From assembly GCA_002710885.1 (NCBI GenBank), contig PAIW01000002.1:1-14156 (forward strand): a stretch of DNA of 14,156 nucleotides, written 5' to 3'. Shown in pieces: positions 6,312 through 14,068 of the stretch (within the stretch, counting starts at the first letter, position 1; each line of letters starts with the position of its first letter). The notes under the pieces are model-generated. The model ran no database searches. It saw nothing but the letters and a program-made list of their open reading frames with translations, and was not told the origin of the DNA. The DNA is from Chloroflexota bacterium. Lineage in GTDB: Bacteria > Chloroflexota > Dehalococcoidia > SAR202 > UBA11138. The translations under genes and the position numbers were made by a program.

Positions 6312-7303
6312 TTCCCGACCGGCCTCACTTTGATCTGGAGCGCCGGTTACATTCCCAGGGTTACGCGTTGGTTGCAGGCATTGATGAGGCAGGTCGTGGA
6401 CCGCTCGCAGGCCCGGTCAGCGCAGGGATCGCCATTCTTCCTCAAAAGCTCTCTGGCGACTGGGTAGGTCTTGTCAACGACAGTAAAAAGCTGAGTCCGG
6501 CCCAGCGTGAATTGGCATATCATCGACTGCAGACCGAAGCGGTGGCGTTGAGCGTCGGCTTCAGCTCCTCTCAGGAAATTGACTCCCTGGGCATCTCCTC
6601 TGCCACTCGATTGGCGATTCGGCGGGCTTTGAAGAAGATTCCTTCGCGGCCACATCACCTGCTTTTGGACGCGTTCTCGATTCCAGAGATCAACCTTCCT
6701 CAAATAGCCATCAAAAAGGGCGACGCTATTTCCCTGTCAATCGCGGCGGCGTCAATCGCGGCGAAGGTTGAACGCGATCGACTCATGGTTCGATACGCCT
6801 CTGAATATCCGCAGTACGATTTCGCGAACAATAAAGGCTACGGGACGCCCGCGCATTTGACCGCCATCGCAAAGTTCGGGCCGACGCCGGTTCACAGACT
6901 CACATTCAAACGCGTGCGTGAGTCAGCATCGGGCGAATCTTCTGACGCTGCGACAATCGAGCGCCATGCCGAGCAGATCGTCGCCACACACTTGAGATTC
7001 CACGGATACCGGGTCATCGAGACCAACTGCTCGACACGACTTGGCGAGATTGACATAATTGCGTCTCAGGACCAAACGCTGGTGTTTGTTGGAGTTCGCA
7101 CTCGTCGACGAGACAGCATGGTCGACCCCGCCGGGTCGCTGACCCGCTCAAAACAACAGAAAATGATCGTAGCAGCCCAGCAGTATCTTCAAGGTTGTGA
7201 GACCACCTGGACCGATTGGCGCATGGACCTAGCCGCCGTAGAATTGGATAGATCCGGTCAGGTCAAACGGTTGCGGATCCTGGAAAATGTGGTGGAAGAG
7301 TAA
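6308..7303 (+). CDS. rnhB: Ribonuclease HII fused to a YraN/UPF0102 domain
   Basis: The first part (about 1-205) is RNase HII, which removes ribonucleotides and RNA from RNA-DNA hybrids. Its catalytic set is present: Asp26 and Glu27 in GIDEAGRGPLAGPV, Asp121 in LLLDAFSIP, and Asp139 in KKGDAISLSIAAASIAAKV. The second part (about 215-325) is a YraN/UPF0102 domain, a PD-(D/E)xK nuclease-like fold, recognisable by FHGYRVIETN, RLGEIDIIASQDQTLVF (Asp249) and the terminal WRMDLAAVEL. RNase HII is normally about 200-260 residues and YraN about 115-130; both are full size and in one frame with a short Ser/Ala/Glu-rich linker. In the usual FVEVK/R motif the Glu is replaced by Gly262 (FVGVRTR). The ATG overlaps the DinB-family stop by four bases. 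Confidence 0.95.
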   Translation: MIPDRPHFDLERRLHSQGYALVAGIDEAGRGPLAGPVSAGIAILPQKLSGDWVGLVNDSKKLSPAQRELAYHRLQTEAVALSVGFSSSQEIDSLGISSATRLAIRRALKKIPSRPHHLLLDAFSIPEINLPQIAIKKGDAISLSIAAASIAAKVERDRLMVRYASEYPQYDFANNKGYGTPAHLTAIAKFGPTPVHRLTFKRVRESASGESSDAATIERHAEQIVATHLRFHGYRVIETNCSTRLGEIDIIASQDQTLVFVGVRTRRRDSMVDPAGSLTRSKQQKMIVAAQQYLQGCETTWTDWRMDLAAVELDRSGQVKRLRILENVVEE

Positions 7304-7401
7304 CCAGGCACTTCGCATAGATTTCTCATCTTTTAGTTTTCGGCAGCTATCTCCCTTTATTAGTCACGATTGCCGCTCCCGACCCCTCCTTGTTACCGAA
7401 C

Positions 7402-7431
7402 CAGACAAATCCAAAACTTTGGCGCTATAAT
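7402..7431 (+). promoter_or_regulatory. Promoter of the dehydrogenase cluster
   Basis: A perfect TATAAT (7426-7431) follows CAGACA (7402-7407) with an 18-base spacer. Transcription would start near 7438, leaving a leader of about 37 bases with GCGGAGG just before the ATG at 7475. The gap from 7304 to 7401 shows no clear terminator for the mnmA operon. Confidence 0.6.
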
Positions 7432-7474
7432 CGTCCTCAGCGATTGACCACTCCTTTTCGATGCGGAGGCCGAA

Positions 7475-8464
7475 ATGCCCGAAGGTAAAGAACTGTACAT
7501 GCTCCAGTTGCGGCGAATGATGCTAATTCGCCGATTCGACGAAACGGTCCAAACCATGGTCCAAAGCGCTGAATTGGTAGGCATGGCCCACGTTTACATC
7601 GGCGAAGAAGCTGTAGCTGTCGGGGCATGCACTGCGTTGCGCGACGACGACTACATCACCGGCAACCACCGTTCGCATGGACACCCGATCTCAAAGGGCG
7701 GCGACGTTCGACGAGCAATGGCGGAACTCCTTGGCAAAGCGACGGGATACTGCAAAGGCAAAGGCGGTTCGATGCATCTTGCCGACTTCGACATCGGCAT
7801 CCTCGGAGAATCTGGCATTCTTGCGTCGGCTCTTCCTGTGGCTGTCGGCGCGGCGTTGGGAAGCAAAATGCAAAACAACGACAGAGTTGTCGTTTCGTTC
7901 TTCGGAGACGGAGCAAGCAACCAGGGAGCATGCCACGAGGCGATGAATCTCGCCTCAGTCTGGAAACTGCCTGTCATATTTTTATGCGAGAACAATCAGT
8001 ACGCAGTGACAACGTCGTATCGGGACACAGTGGCAGTTGAAAACATTGCGGATCGGGCGGTCGCCTACGATATGCCTGGAGTTTTGGTCGATGGCCAGGA
8101 CGTTATGGCGGTTTATGAGGCGACAGTGCAGGCCGTCCAACGGGCCAGGGACGGCGGTGGCCCGACTCTCCTGGAGGCCCGAACATACCGCTACGAGGAC
8201 CATTCAGAAGGTTTAAACCGCATCTTACGAGAACCGTACAGGACAGAGGAAGAAGTGGCTCGATGGAAAGAACGCGACCCCATCAAACTTCACTCCGCAT
8301 GGCTGATCGAACAAGAAGTGGCGACACAAGAAGAGATCGAGGCAGTCAGGAACGATGTCAGACAGGCCATTGAGGACGCGCTGGAATTTGCCCGTCAGAG
8401 CCCATATCCTGAACCCGAAGACCTATTCGCCGATCTCTATGCCGACCCACTGCCAGCCCGCTAA
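7475..8464 (+). CDS. acoA: Thiamine-diphosphate dehydrogenase E1 alpha (acetoin/pyruvate dehydrogenase type)
   Basis: This is the alpha subunit of the E1 heterotetramer, which decarboxylates a 2-oxoacid or cleaves acetoin using thiamine diphosphate and passes the acyl unit to lipoyl-E2. It is 329 residues, normal for bacterial PdhA/AcoA. The diphosphate motif runs from GDGASNQG (144-151) to CENNQYAVTT (171-180). Also typical are HVYIGEEAVAVG (39-50), NHRSHGH (64-70), CKGKGGSMHLAD (93-104) and YEDHSEGL further on. The segment GESGILASALP at 111-121 departs from the usual GxNGIVGxGxP. The ATG has GCGGAGG closely upstream. Together with acoX three genes away this points to the acetoin dehydrogenase subfamily, but a pyruvate or other 2-oxoacid substrate (pdhA) cannot be excluded. 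Confidence 0.92.
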   Translation: MPEGKELYMLQLRRMMLIRRFDETVQTMVQSAELVGMAHVYIGEEAVAVGACTALRDDDYITGNHRSHGHPISKGGDVRRAMAELLGKATGYCKGKGGSMHLADFDIGILGESGILASALPVAVGAALGSKMQNNDRVVVSFFGDGASNQGACHEAMNLASVWKLPVIFLCENNQYAVTTSYRDTVAVENIADRAVAYDMPGVLVDGQDVMAVYEATVQAVQRARDGGGPTLLEARTYRYEDHSEGLNRILREPYRTEEEVARWKERDPIKLHSAWLIEQEVATQEEIEAVRNDVRQAIEDALEFARQSPYPEPEDLFADLYADPLPAR

Positions 8465-8522
8465 CCGCGAGGATTTCGTTATTCCACTCAACTCAAAACA
8501 TTCTCACACTTAGGGGCACATC

Positions 8523-9485
8523 ATGACCGAAATGACATACAGCGACGCGTTGAATCTCGCGATCAAAGAAGAGATGAGACGAGACGACAAAGTCTTCTTA
8601 ATGGGCGAGAGCATTCGCGGCGGAATATATGGCGTCACAGGCGGACTTTCTCAGGAATTTGACGATCGAGTCATTGACACCCCGCTTTCGGAAACCGGGT
8701 TCATGGGCGCGGCAGTTGGCGCCGCGGCGGTTGGCATGAGGCCCATCGTCACGTCGCTTGCTAGTTTCGCGTACGTGGCAATGGACCAACTGATAAGTCA
8801 GGCCGCGAAGATGAGGTATATGTTTGGCGGTCAGGTTAGCCTGCCAATCGTGTATAGGTGGGGCATGATCTACGGAAATAATGTCGCCGCGCATCACGCT
8901 GATCGGCCATATCCTCTCTTCATGGGGATCCCTGGCCTGAAAATAGCGATTCCTGCTTCGCCCGTCGATGCTAGAGGTTTGCTCAAAACTGCCATTCGCG
9001 ACAACGACCCAGTGATGTTCTTCGAGGACAACAACCTCGCCGGTTGGCGGGGCGAAGTCCCGGATGATGATGTTTGCGTGCCGTTCGGGCAGGCGTCGGT
9101 AGTCCGTGAAGGAACCGACGTCACCGTCGTGAGCATCGCAGGCAGCGTAAGGCCAACTATTACCGTGGCTGAGGAAATGGAGGCCGATGGAGTGTCCGTG
9201 GAGGTCATCGACCCTCGAACCATCGTTCCTCTGGACACCAAAACGATTCTGGATTCGGTGGAGAAAACCGGAAGGCTCGTCGTTGTGGACCCTGCGCATC
9301 AAAGTTGCAGTATCGCATCGGAAATTTCCAGCATTGTCGCCCAAGAGGGGTTCTGGAGCTTGCAGGCGCCCATCCAACGTGTCACCAGTCTGGACGTTCA
9401 CTTCCCGTTCAGCCCGGCGCTGGAGCATCTGGTGTATCCAAACGAAGACAAGATCGCCGATGCGATCAACGCTGCACTTGAATGA
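8523..9485 (+). CDS. acoB: Thiamine-diphosphate dehydrogenase E1 beta (acetoin/pyruvate dehydrogenase type)
   Basis: This is the beta subunit that completes the E1 active site. At 320 residues it has the family length. DTPLSETGFMGAAVGAA (52-68) contains Glu57, which corresponds to the cofactor-activating glutamate, and MDQLISQAAKMRYMFGGQ (87-104) is conserved. IPGLKIAIPASPVDARGLL (136-154) and the transketolase C-terminal domain (VIDPRTIVPLD) follow. The active-site loop, usually like GAQHSQS, reads VAAHHADRPYPLF here, so a histidine is kept but the surroundings differ, which may mark a different substrate range. It lies 58 bases after E1 alpha with AGGGG before the ATG and no intervening terminator. 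Confidence 0.92.
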   Translation: MTEMTYSDALNLAIKEEMRRDDKVFLMGESIRGGIYGVTGGLSQEFDDRVIDTPLSETGFMGAAVGAAAVGMRPIVTSLASFAYVAMDQLISQAAKMRYMFGGQVSLPIVYRWGMIYGNNVAAHHADRPYPLFMGIPGLKIAIPASPVDARGLLKTAIRDNDPVMFFEDNNLAGWRGEVPDDDVCVPFGQASVVREGTDVTVVSIAGSVRPTITVAEEMEADGVSVEVIDPRTIVPLDTKTILDSVEKTGRLVVVDPAHQSCSIASEISSIVAQEGFWSLQAPIQRVTSLDVHFPFSPALEHLVYPNEDKIADAINAALE

Positions 9486-9536
9486 TCGAGTAACTCTATG
9501 AGGCATAAAATAATCGTGACCCCCAAGGAGTGACTC

Positions 9537-10880
9537 ATGGCTACAAACGTATTGCTCCCGCAATGGGGCATGAACATGGATGATGGCACGTTAGTCAAAT
9601 GGCTGGTGAAGGAAGGCGACGAGGTCCAGCCAGGTCAACCTCTCGTCGAAATCGAGACCGCCAAGATCAACTCTGAACTTGAATCCCCGACCGCCGGTGT
9701 GGTCGCCCACATCATGTCCGGCGAAGGCACTGTCGTGAAGGTCGGCGACATCGTCGTCGTGATCGGGGCGCCGGACGAAAATCCCCCAAAACCCGAATCG
9801 GCTTCGCCCAGGGTCGGCGGTTCCGGCAGGCGTCGTGCCGCCGCTCCACAGGAGACCAAAGGGGGCGGTTCAAAAGCGCAGGTGACGCCAATTGCGCGCC
9901 GCCTGGCAAAAGATAATGACATCGATCTTGATAGCGTGACTGGCACCGGGCCGCGAGGTCGCATCACCGAGGACGACATTAGGGCGGCAATGACCGCGCG
10001 TGACACACAGTCCGCAGCAGAAAATCGCCAGATTGTCCCCAAAGCTCGCCAATTGGCTCGACAACACAACATTGATCTTGCCGATGTGCTAGGGACAGGT
10101 CCAGGCGGTCGCGTGCTGGTAACTGACGTGGAAAATGCGCTAAACGCCTCAGACCCAGCCAGCGCGTACGGTGACGCGGTGGCTGAGTCTACTCCCCTCA
10201 CGGGCCTTCGCAAGATAATTTCAGACCGGATGTCACTTAGTGTTCGCTCTATGGCGCAGGTGACGTTGACGACAGAGATCGACGCCACCGAACTTGTACA
10301 GTTACGCGAAACCTTGGTTTCGAAGTGGAGATCCGATAGATTGCGCCCGATGGACCAGGATATGATTATCGCCGCAACCGGCGATGCGCTAAAACAGCAT
10401 CCGCGTCTCAACGCGTACCTTCAGGACGACACCGTGATGCTTTTGAAAGACGTGAATATCGGCGTTGCAATGGCTGTGCCTGATGGACTGGTTGTTCCGG
10501 TAGTTGATTGTGTTGACCAGGCTAGCCTTCTGGGCATCGCCAAACGACTCCGCGAACTTGCCGGCAAGACCCGAGACAATTCGCTAACGATCGAGGACAT
10601 GACCGGCGCAGGTTTCACGATAACATCGTTGTCGAACTACGATATAGACGTGTTCACGCCCTTGGTTGATCCGCCTCAAGTGGCGATTTTGGGTATCGGA
10701 CGAATATCTCAAAAACCCGTCGTTGTTGACGGCGAGATCGTCGTGCGCTCAACCATGCACGCCAGCGTTACTTTTGATCACCGAGCGCTGGACGGCGTCC
10801 CCGTGGCCGAATTTATGCGGACTCTGAAATCCAGCTTGGAGTCCGCGGAATGGCTGACTGCTAGGGCACTGGGAGCCTGA
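9537..10880 (+). CDS. acoC: Dihydrolipoamide acyltransferase E2, two subunit-binding domains
   Basis: E2 is the core of the complex and moves the acyl group from E1 through lipoate to coenzyme A. One lipoyl domain occupies residues 1-78, with the lipoylated Lys43 in EIETAKINSE. A Pro/Gly/Arg-rich linker follows. Then come two peripheral subunit-binding domains, at about 115-151 (TPIARRLAKDNDID to GRITEDDIRAAM) and about 166-202 (VPKARQLARQHNID to GRVLVTDVENAL). The catalytic domain spans about 217-440, with FDHRALDGVP giving His415 and Asp419. One binding domain is the rule, so the tandem copy is unusual. AAGGAG precedes the ATG. No E3 gene follows; acoX begins three bases after the stop. Confidence 0.94.
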   Translation: MATNVLLPQWGMNMDDGTLVKWLVKEGDEVQPGQPLVEIETAKINSELESPTAGVVAHIMSGEGTVVKVGDIVVVIGAPDENPPKPESASPRVGGSGRRRAAAPQETKGGGSKAQVTPIARRLAKDNDIDLDSVTGTGPRGRITEDDIRAAMTARDTQSAAENRQIVPKARQLARQHNIDLADVLGTGPGGRVLVTDVENALNASDPASAYGDAVAESTPLTGLRKIISDRMSLSVRSMAQVTLTTEIDATELVQLRETLVSKWRSDRLRPMDQDMIIAATGDALKQHPRLNAYLQDDTVMLLKDVNIGVAMAVPDGLVVPVVDCVDQASLLGIAKRLRELAGKTRDNSLTIEDMTGAGFTITSLSNYDIDVFTPLVDPPQVAILGIGRISQKPVVVDGEIVVRSTMHASVTFDHRALDGVPVAEFMRTLKSSLESAEWLTARALGA

Positions 10881-10883
10881 CGC

Positions 10884-11864
10884 TTGGCTTCAGTGGGCAT
10901 AATCGCCAACCCCGCCGCCGGTAAGGACATTCGCAGAATTGTCGCTCAGGGTCGTTTTGTTCCTAACAACGAAAAGATTAACATTCTCAAACGCGTTCTT
11001 GCCGGACTGGATGCTGTAGGCGTTGAAAGCGTCTTGTTCATGCCGGACTCTGGTATGTTGGGCCGTGGCGCTTTGGATGGCTCAAATTTCAAATTAGAAA
11101 CTGAATTTATCGACATACCGGTATTCCACGCCGAAGAAGACTCGACACGTGCGGCAGCACATATGCGTGATCGTGGCGTCGGTTGCGTGATAACTCTCGG
11201 AGGCGACGGCACTAATCGCGCTGTAGCTAAGGACTTGGCCGAAGTTCCGATATTGCCGATCTCTACAGGCACGAACAACGTATTTCCTTCGATGATCGAA
11301 GGCACGGTTGCGGGGATGGCGGCAGGGCTGGTCAGCCAGGGCGTGGTCGATGTTCGAGTTGCTGCCACGCGTTCCAATAAGCTGGAACTCAAACTGAACG
11401 GTGATGTCAAAGACATCGCGCTGGTTGACCTGGCTGTGTCCTACGAGAGGTTCGTCGGGGCGCGAGCGATATGGGATATGAGCACGCTACACGAAGTGTT
11501 CCTGTGCCGCGCTGAACCATCGAGCATCGGCTTGTCGGCTATCGGAGCGCAGCTAAAACCGATTTCACTCGGAGATGGAGGCGGTGTTCAAATTGAGTTC
11601 GGCGATGGCGACGGTTCGGTATTGGCGCCGGTGGCTCCTGGGATGGTTCTGCCGGTGAAAATCAAGTCTTGGCGGGCTTTAAATGCCGGGGACAGTTCCA
11701 TCGTAACCTTGAGACCTTCAACAATCGCGCTCGATGGCGAGCGAACGCTAAGCTTAAAGCCCAGTGATTCTGCCAGCGTCACACTGTCGCCGAATGGGCC
11801 GCTGGTGGTTGATGTTAACAAGACCCTCAGGGCCGCGGCGGAGCTTGGACATATGCGCGACTGA
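10884..11864 (+). CDS. acoX: AcoX, ATP-NAD kinase-like protein
   Basis: A 326-residue protein of the NAD-kinase/diacylglycerol-kinase fold. It starts with VGIIANPAAGKD and carries the nucleotide-binding GGDGTNRAVAKD at about 104-115 and ISTGTNNVFPS at about 125-135. These match AcoX, a protein of unknown function encoded in acetoin dehydrogenase operons. The motifs suggest nucleotide binding or phosphorylation, but no reaction is established that I know of. I chose the TTG at 10884 because GGGAG lies eight bases upstream, inside the end of the E2 gene; a GTG at 10893 is possible but too far from that site. The three-base gap to E2 shows co-transcription with the dehydrogenase genes. Confidence 0.85.
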   Translation: MASVGIIANPAAGKDIRRIVAQGRFVPNNEKINILKRVLAGLDAVGVESVLFMPDSGMLGRGALDGSNFKLETEFIDIPVFHAEEDSTRAAAHMRDRGVGCVITLGGDGTNRAVAKDLAEVPILPISTGTNNVFPSMIEGTVAGMAAGLVSQGVVDVRVAATRSNKLELKLNGDVKDIALVDLAVSYERFVGARAIWDMSTLHEVFLCRAEPSSIGLSAIGAQLKPISLGDGGGVQIEFGDGDGSVLAPVAPGMVLPVKIKSWRALNAGDSSIVTLRPSTIALDGERTLSLKPSDSASVTLSPNGPLVVDVNKTLRAAAELGHMRD

Positions 11865-11866
11865 GG

Positions 11867-11889
11867 GAATATTCTCGAATGCAGCATTC
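11867..11889. promoter_or_regulatory. Back-to-back palindromes before the gamma-glutamyltransferase gene
   Basis: GAATATTC (11867-11874) is followed two bases later by GAATGC-a-GCATTC (11877-11889). Both are perfect inverted repeats built on GAAT/ATTC. They lie in the 44-base gap between acoX and the next gene. They could be an operator or a small hairpin; there is no T-run, so a terminator is unlikely. The function is inferred only from the symmetry. Confidence 0.3.
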
Positions 11890-11908
11890 TTGAACATTAG
11901 GGCCAAAA

Positions 11909-13501
11909 ATGAAATTTGATTCACGACGATCTCCGGTCATGGCACGAAACGGGATGGTCTCGACAACCCAACCTCTGGGCGCCATGGCTGGAATCCGTGT
12001 CCTCATGGGGGGCGGCAACGCCGTCGATGCGGCGGTGGCGACCGCCGCCGCGCTGAACGTGGTGGAACCATTATCCACCGGAGTCGGCGGCGACGTGTTT
12101 GCTCTGGTTCGGATGGCTCATGACGGGCAGGTGACGGCCCTTAATGCCAGCGGCCGTTCGGCTGCGGCAGCGTCGTTGGATGAATTGGTCAATCAAGGCA
12201 TGGATGTTATCTCAGATCAGAGTCCTTATGCCATCACCGTGCCCGGCGCGGTCAGCGGCTGGCAGGCTATCATGGACCGTTACGGGAATATGGAACTGGC
12301 TGACGTTTTGAAGCCTGCCATCGAATACGCGGAGGACGGATTCCCAGTCTCAGAGATCATCTCGCGACACTGGGATTTCTCGGCATACCGTCTGGAAGGA
12401 GGGCCAGGTGGCCTTGAGATGCTGCTCGATGGCAAGTTTCCTAAACCCGGAGACGTGTTCCAGAATCCGACGTTGGCACAGACTCTGCGAACAGTCGCTG
12501 AGGGCGGCGCCAAAGCCTTTTACAATGGCCCTATCGCTGAGAAGATAGCTAATTTTGTCCAGAAGATGGGCGGGTGGATCACGACCGAGGACATGGCCTA
12601 CCACTACGCCGAATGGGTCGAACCAAGTTGTACGTCCTATCGCGGATTCGACTGCTGGCAAGTCCCTCCTCCCACCCAGGGATTGAACGCCCTGATGGCG
12701 CTCAATATCGCCGAGGGATTCGATCTGGCGGACATGGGGTACCAGAGCCTTGATGCATACCACCATCTCATCGAAAGTATGCGCCTCTCTTTCGGCGACG
12801 TCATGCAATACATCGCGGACCCGGCGCACATGAACGTCGCTTCGACGGAGTTGCTGTCCAAGCAGTATGCCGCCACGCGAAGGGCCATGATTGACCCCAA
12901 CCGCGCGCAAGAGGCAATCACTCCCGGCAAGCCGCCTTCCCATCCAGACACCGTGTATCTGACTTGTGTCGACGGCGACGGCAACGCTTGCTCATTCATC
13001 AACAGTGTTTACATGGGATTCGGCACGGGCCTGGTCGTTCCGACCACAGGGATTGCCCTGCACAATCGCGGTTCGTCATTTGTTTTGGACCCAGAACATG
13101 CCAATGCATTAGCCCCCCGGAAACGGCCTTTCCACACGCTGATTCCAGGCATGGTCACCCGCAACGACGAGCTATGGGCTTCGTATGGCGTCATGGGTTC
13201 GATGCAACAGGCTCAGGGACACCTTCAGGTCATCTCGAATATGGTCGACTTCGACAAAAATCCGCAGGAAGCGCTGAACGCCCCTAGATTCAGTGTCCGG
13301 TTCGAGGAAGGCATATTCCTCGAGGATCTGGTCACCACCGGAGTTGTGAAAGGGTTGCAAGCCAAAGGCCATCCGATTACCGTACGAGAGCCTCACGGCA
13401 TCTTTTTTGGCAGTGGACAGATAATCCGGCGCGACCCAGAATCTGGTGTTCTGACCGGCGGAAGCGAGCCACGTGCCGACGGCGCGGCCATAGGCTGGTA
13501 G
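11909..13501 (+). CDS. ggt: Gamma-glutamyltransferase family protein (Ntn hydrolase)
   Basis: A 530-residue member of the gamma-glutamyltranspeptidase/acylase family, made as a precursor that cuts itself into two chains. The large-subunit part has GGNAVDAAVATAAALNVVEP (35-54), TGVGGD at 57-62, and VPGAVSGW (111-118). Cleavage is expected before Thr348 in SHPDTVYLTCVD, leaving a small chain of about 183 residues. NSVYMGFGTGLV, NRGSSFVLDP and VMGSMQQAQGH belong to that chain; the usual GG of the last motif is GS here. There is no signal peptide, so it is probably cytoplasmic, unlike E. coli Ggt. The DTVY form rather than TTH is seen in the YwrD/acylase-like branch, so glutathione hydrolysis is not assured. 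The ATG has TAGGG upstream and lies 44 bases after acoX. Confidence 0.9.
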   Translation: MKFDSRRSPVMARNGMVSTTQPLGAMAGIRVLMGGGNAVDAAVATAAALNVVEPLSTGVGGDVFALVRMAHDGQVTALNASGRSAAAASLDELVNQGMDVISDQSPYAITVPGAVSGWQAIMDRYGNMELADVLKPAIEYAEDGFPVSEIISRHWDFSAYRLEGGPGGLEMLLDGKFPKPGDVFQNPTLAQTLRTVAEGGAKAFYNGPIAEKIANFVQKMGGWITTEDMAYHYAEWVEPSCTSYRGFDCWQVPPPTQGLNALMALNIAEGFDLADMGYQSLDAYHHLIESMRLSFGDVMQYIADPAHMNVASTELLSKQYAATRRAMIDPNRAQEAITPGKPPSHPDTVYLTCVDGDGNACSFINSVYMGFGTGLVVPTTGIALHNRGSSFVLDPEHANALAPRKRPFHTLIPGMVTRNDELWASYGVMGSMQQAQGHLQVISNMVDFDKNPQEALNAPRFSVRFEEGIFLEDLVTTGVVKGLQAKGHPITVREPHGIFFGSGQIIRRDPESGVLTGGSEPRADGAAIGW

Positions 13502-13503
13502 GT

Positions 13504-13962
13504 TCAGGGCCGCGTTGCGTCTTCCGGATTCTCTAGCAAGGTTTTGATAAGCATCAACTCTCGTTGAAGCTGTCTGGCCATAAATGGACGAATCATCACT
13601 CCAAACAGCGTGAACCACAACCCCCAATTGGTAGCTTTGGCTTTCAGTGTGTTTGTGATTCGAGTCTTGTCATCAATTGACTCCAAAGAGACCTCTGAGT
13701 CGAAAGGGAACGGGCCACTGGTTGATCTTGTCGCCACGAGCCTGGGAGTTTCAAGAGCCGTTATCTCATATGCGATCTCGTGAGTTTTGCCGCCATACGT
13801 GTACATACTTTGAAATGTCGCGCCGGTTTCCATGACCGATACGGAGGTCCAAGCTGGCTCCGTCACGCCGTTGATCCACTGATCGTTGTTCTCGATATTC
13901 GCTATGAAATCGAAGACCTGATCGATTGGCGCGTAAATCGTCACAGTGGCTGACACCTTCAT
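13504..13962 (-). CDS. SRPBCC (START-like/polyketide cyclase-type) protein
   Basis: A 152-residue single-domain protein of the SRPBCC ligand-binding superfamily. It opens with the family-typical strand and helix VSATVTIYAPIDQVFDFIAN (3-22), then NNDQWINGV (25-33). The alternating strands in the middle include GKTHEIAYEITALETPRLVA, and a long C-terminal helix follows (about 110-145). The segment WGLWFTLFGVMIRPFM in that helix is strikingly hydrophobic and might contact a membrane or a lipid ligand. The ligand is unknown. The start is certain: AGGAGG lies seven bases before the ATG. It converges on the transferase gene with only two bases between the stops. Confidence 0.88.
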   Translation of the reverse strand: MKVSATVTIYAPIDQVFDFIANIENNDQWINGVTEPAWTSVSVMETGATFQSMYTYGGKTHEIAYEITALETPRLVATRSTSGPFPFDSEVSLESIDDKTRITNTLKAKATNWGLWFTLFGVMIRPFMARQLQRELMLIKTLLENPEDATRP

Positions 13963-13988
13963 GACAAATCCTCCTACAAACCAAATTG

Positions 13989-14026
13989 GTCTATCTCCCT
14001 GCCTTTGAGAAAGAAGAGAGATAGAC
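13989..14026 (-). terminator. Hairpin between the VOC gene and the SRPBCC gene
   Basis: GTCTATCTCCCT (13989-14000) pairs with AGAGAGATAGAC (14015-14026) around a 14-base loop. The only mismatch, C-A on the plus strand, becomes a G-U pair in minus-strand RNA, which favours a structure in the minus-strand transcript. It lies downstream of the VOC stop. The stem is not GC-rich and no clean U-run follows, so it may be a weak terminator or an mRNA-stabilising stem. The rest of 13963-14068 is purine-rich and holds no gene. Confidence 0.35.
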
Positions 14027-14068
14027 GATGAGGGGAGAGGAGTTGACTTGGCTCCTCGTCCGGGGGGA

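Noticed and set aside
8598..9563. 321-residue minus-strand open frame across E1 beta
   Set aside because: It is a mirror of the E1 beta coding sequence with a His/Arg-rich composition and no motif, despite its length. The plus-strand gene has all family motifs.
9635..10411. 258-residue minus-strand open frame across E2
   Set aside because: Its Ser/Arg/Pro-rich translation is typical of an antisense shadow, and E2 on the plus strand is certain.
10893..10895. GTG start for acoX
   Set aside because: The GGGAG site is eight bases from the TTG at 10884 but 17 bases from this GTG, so the TTG is preferred.
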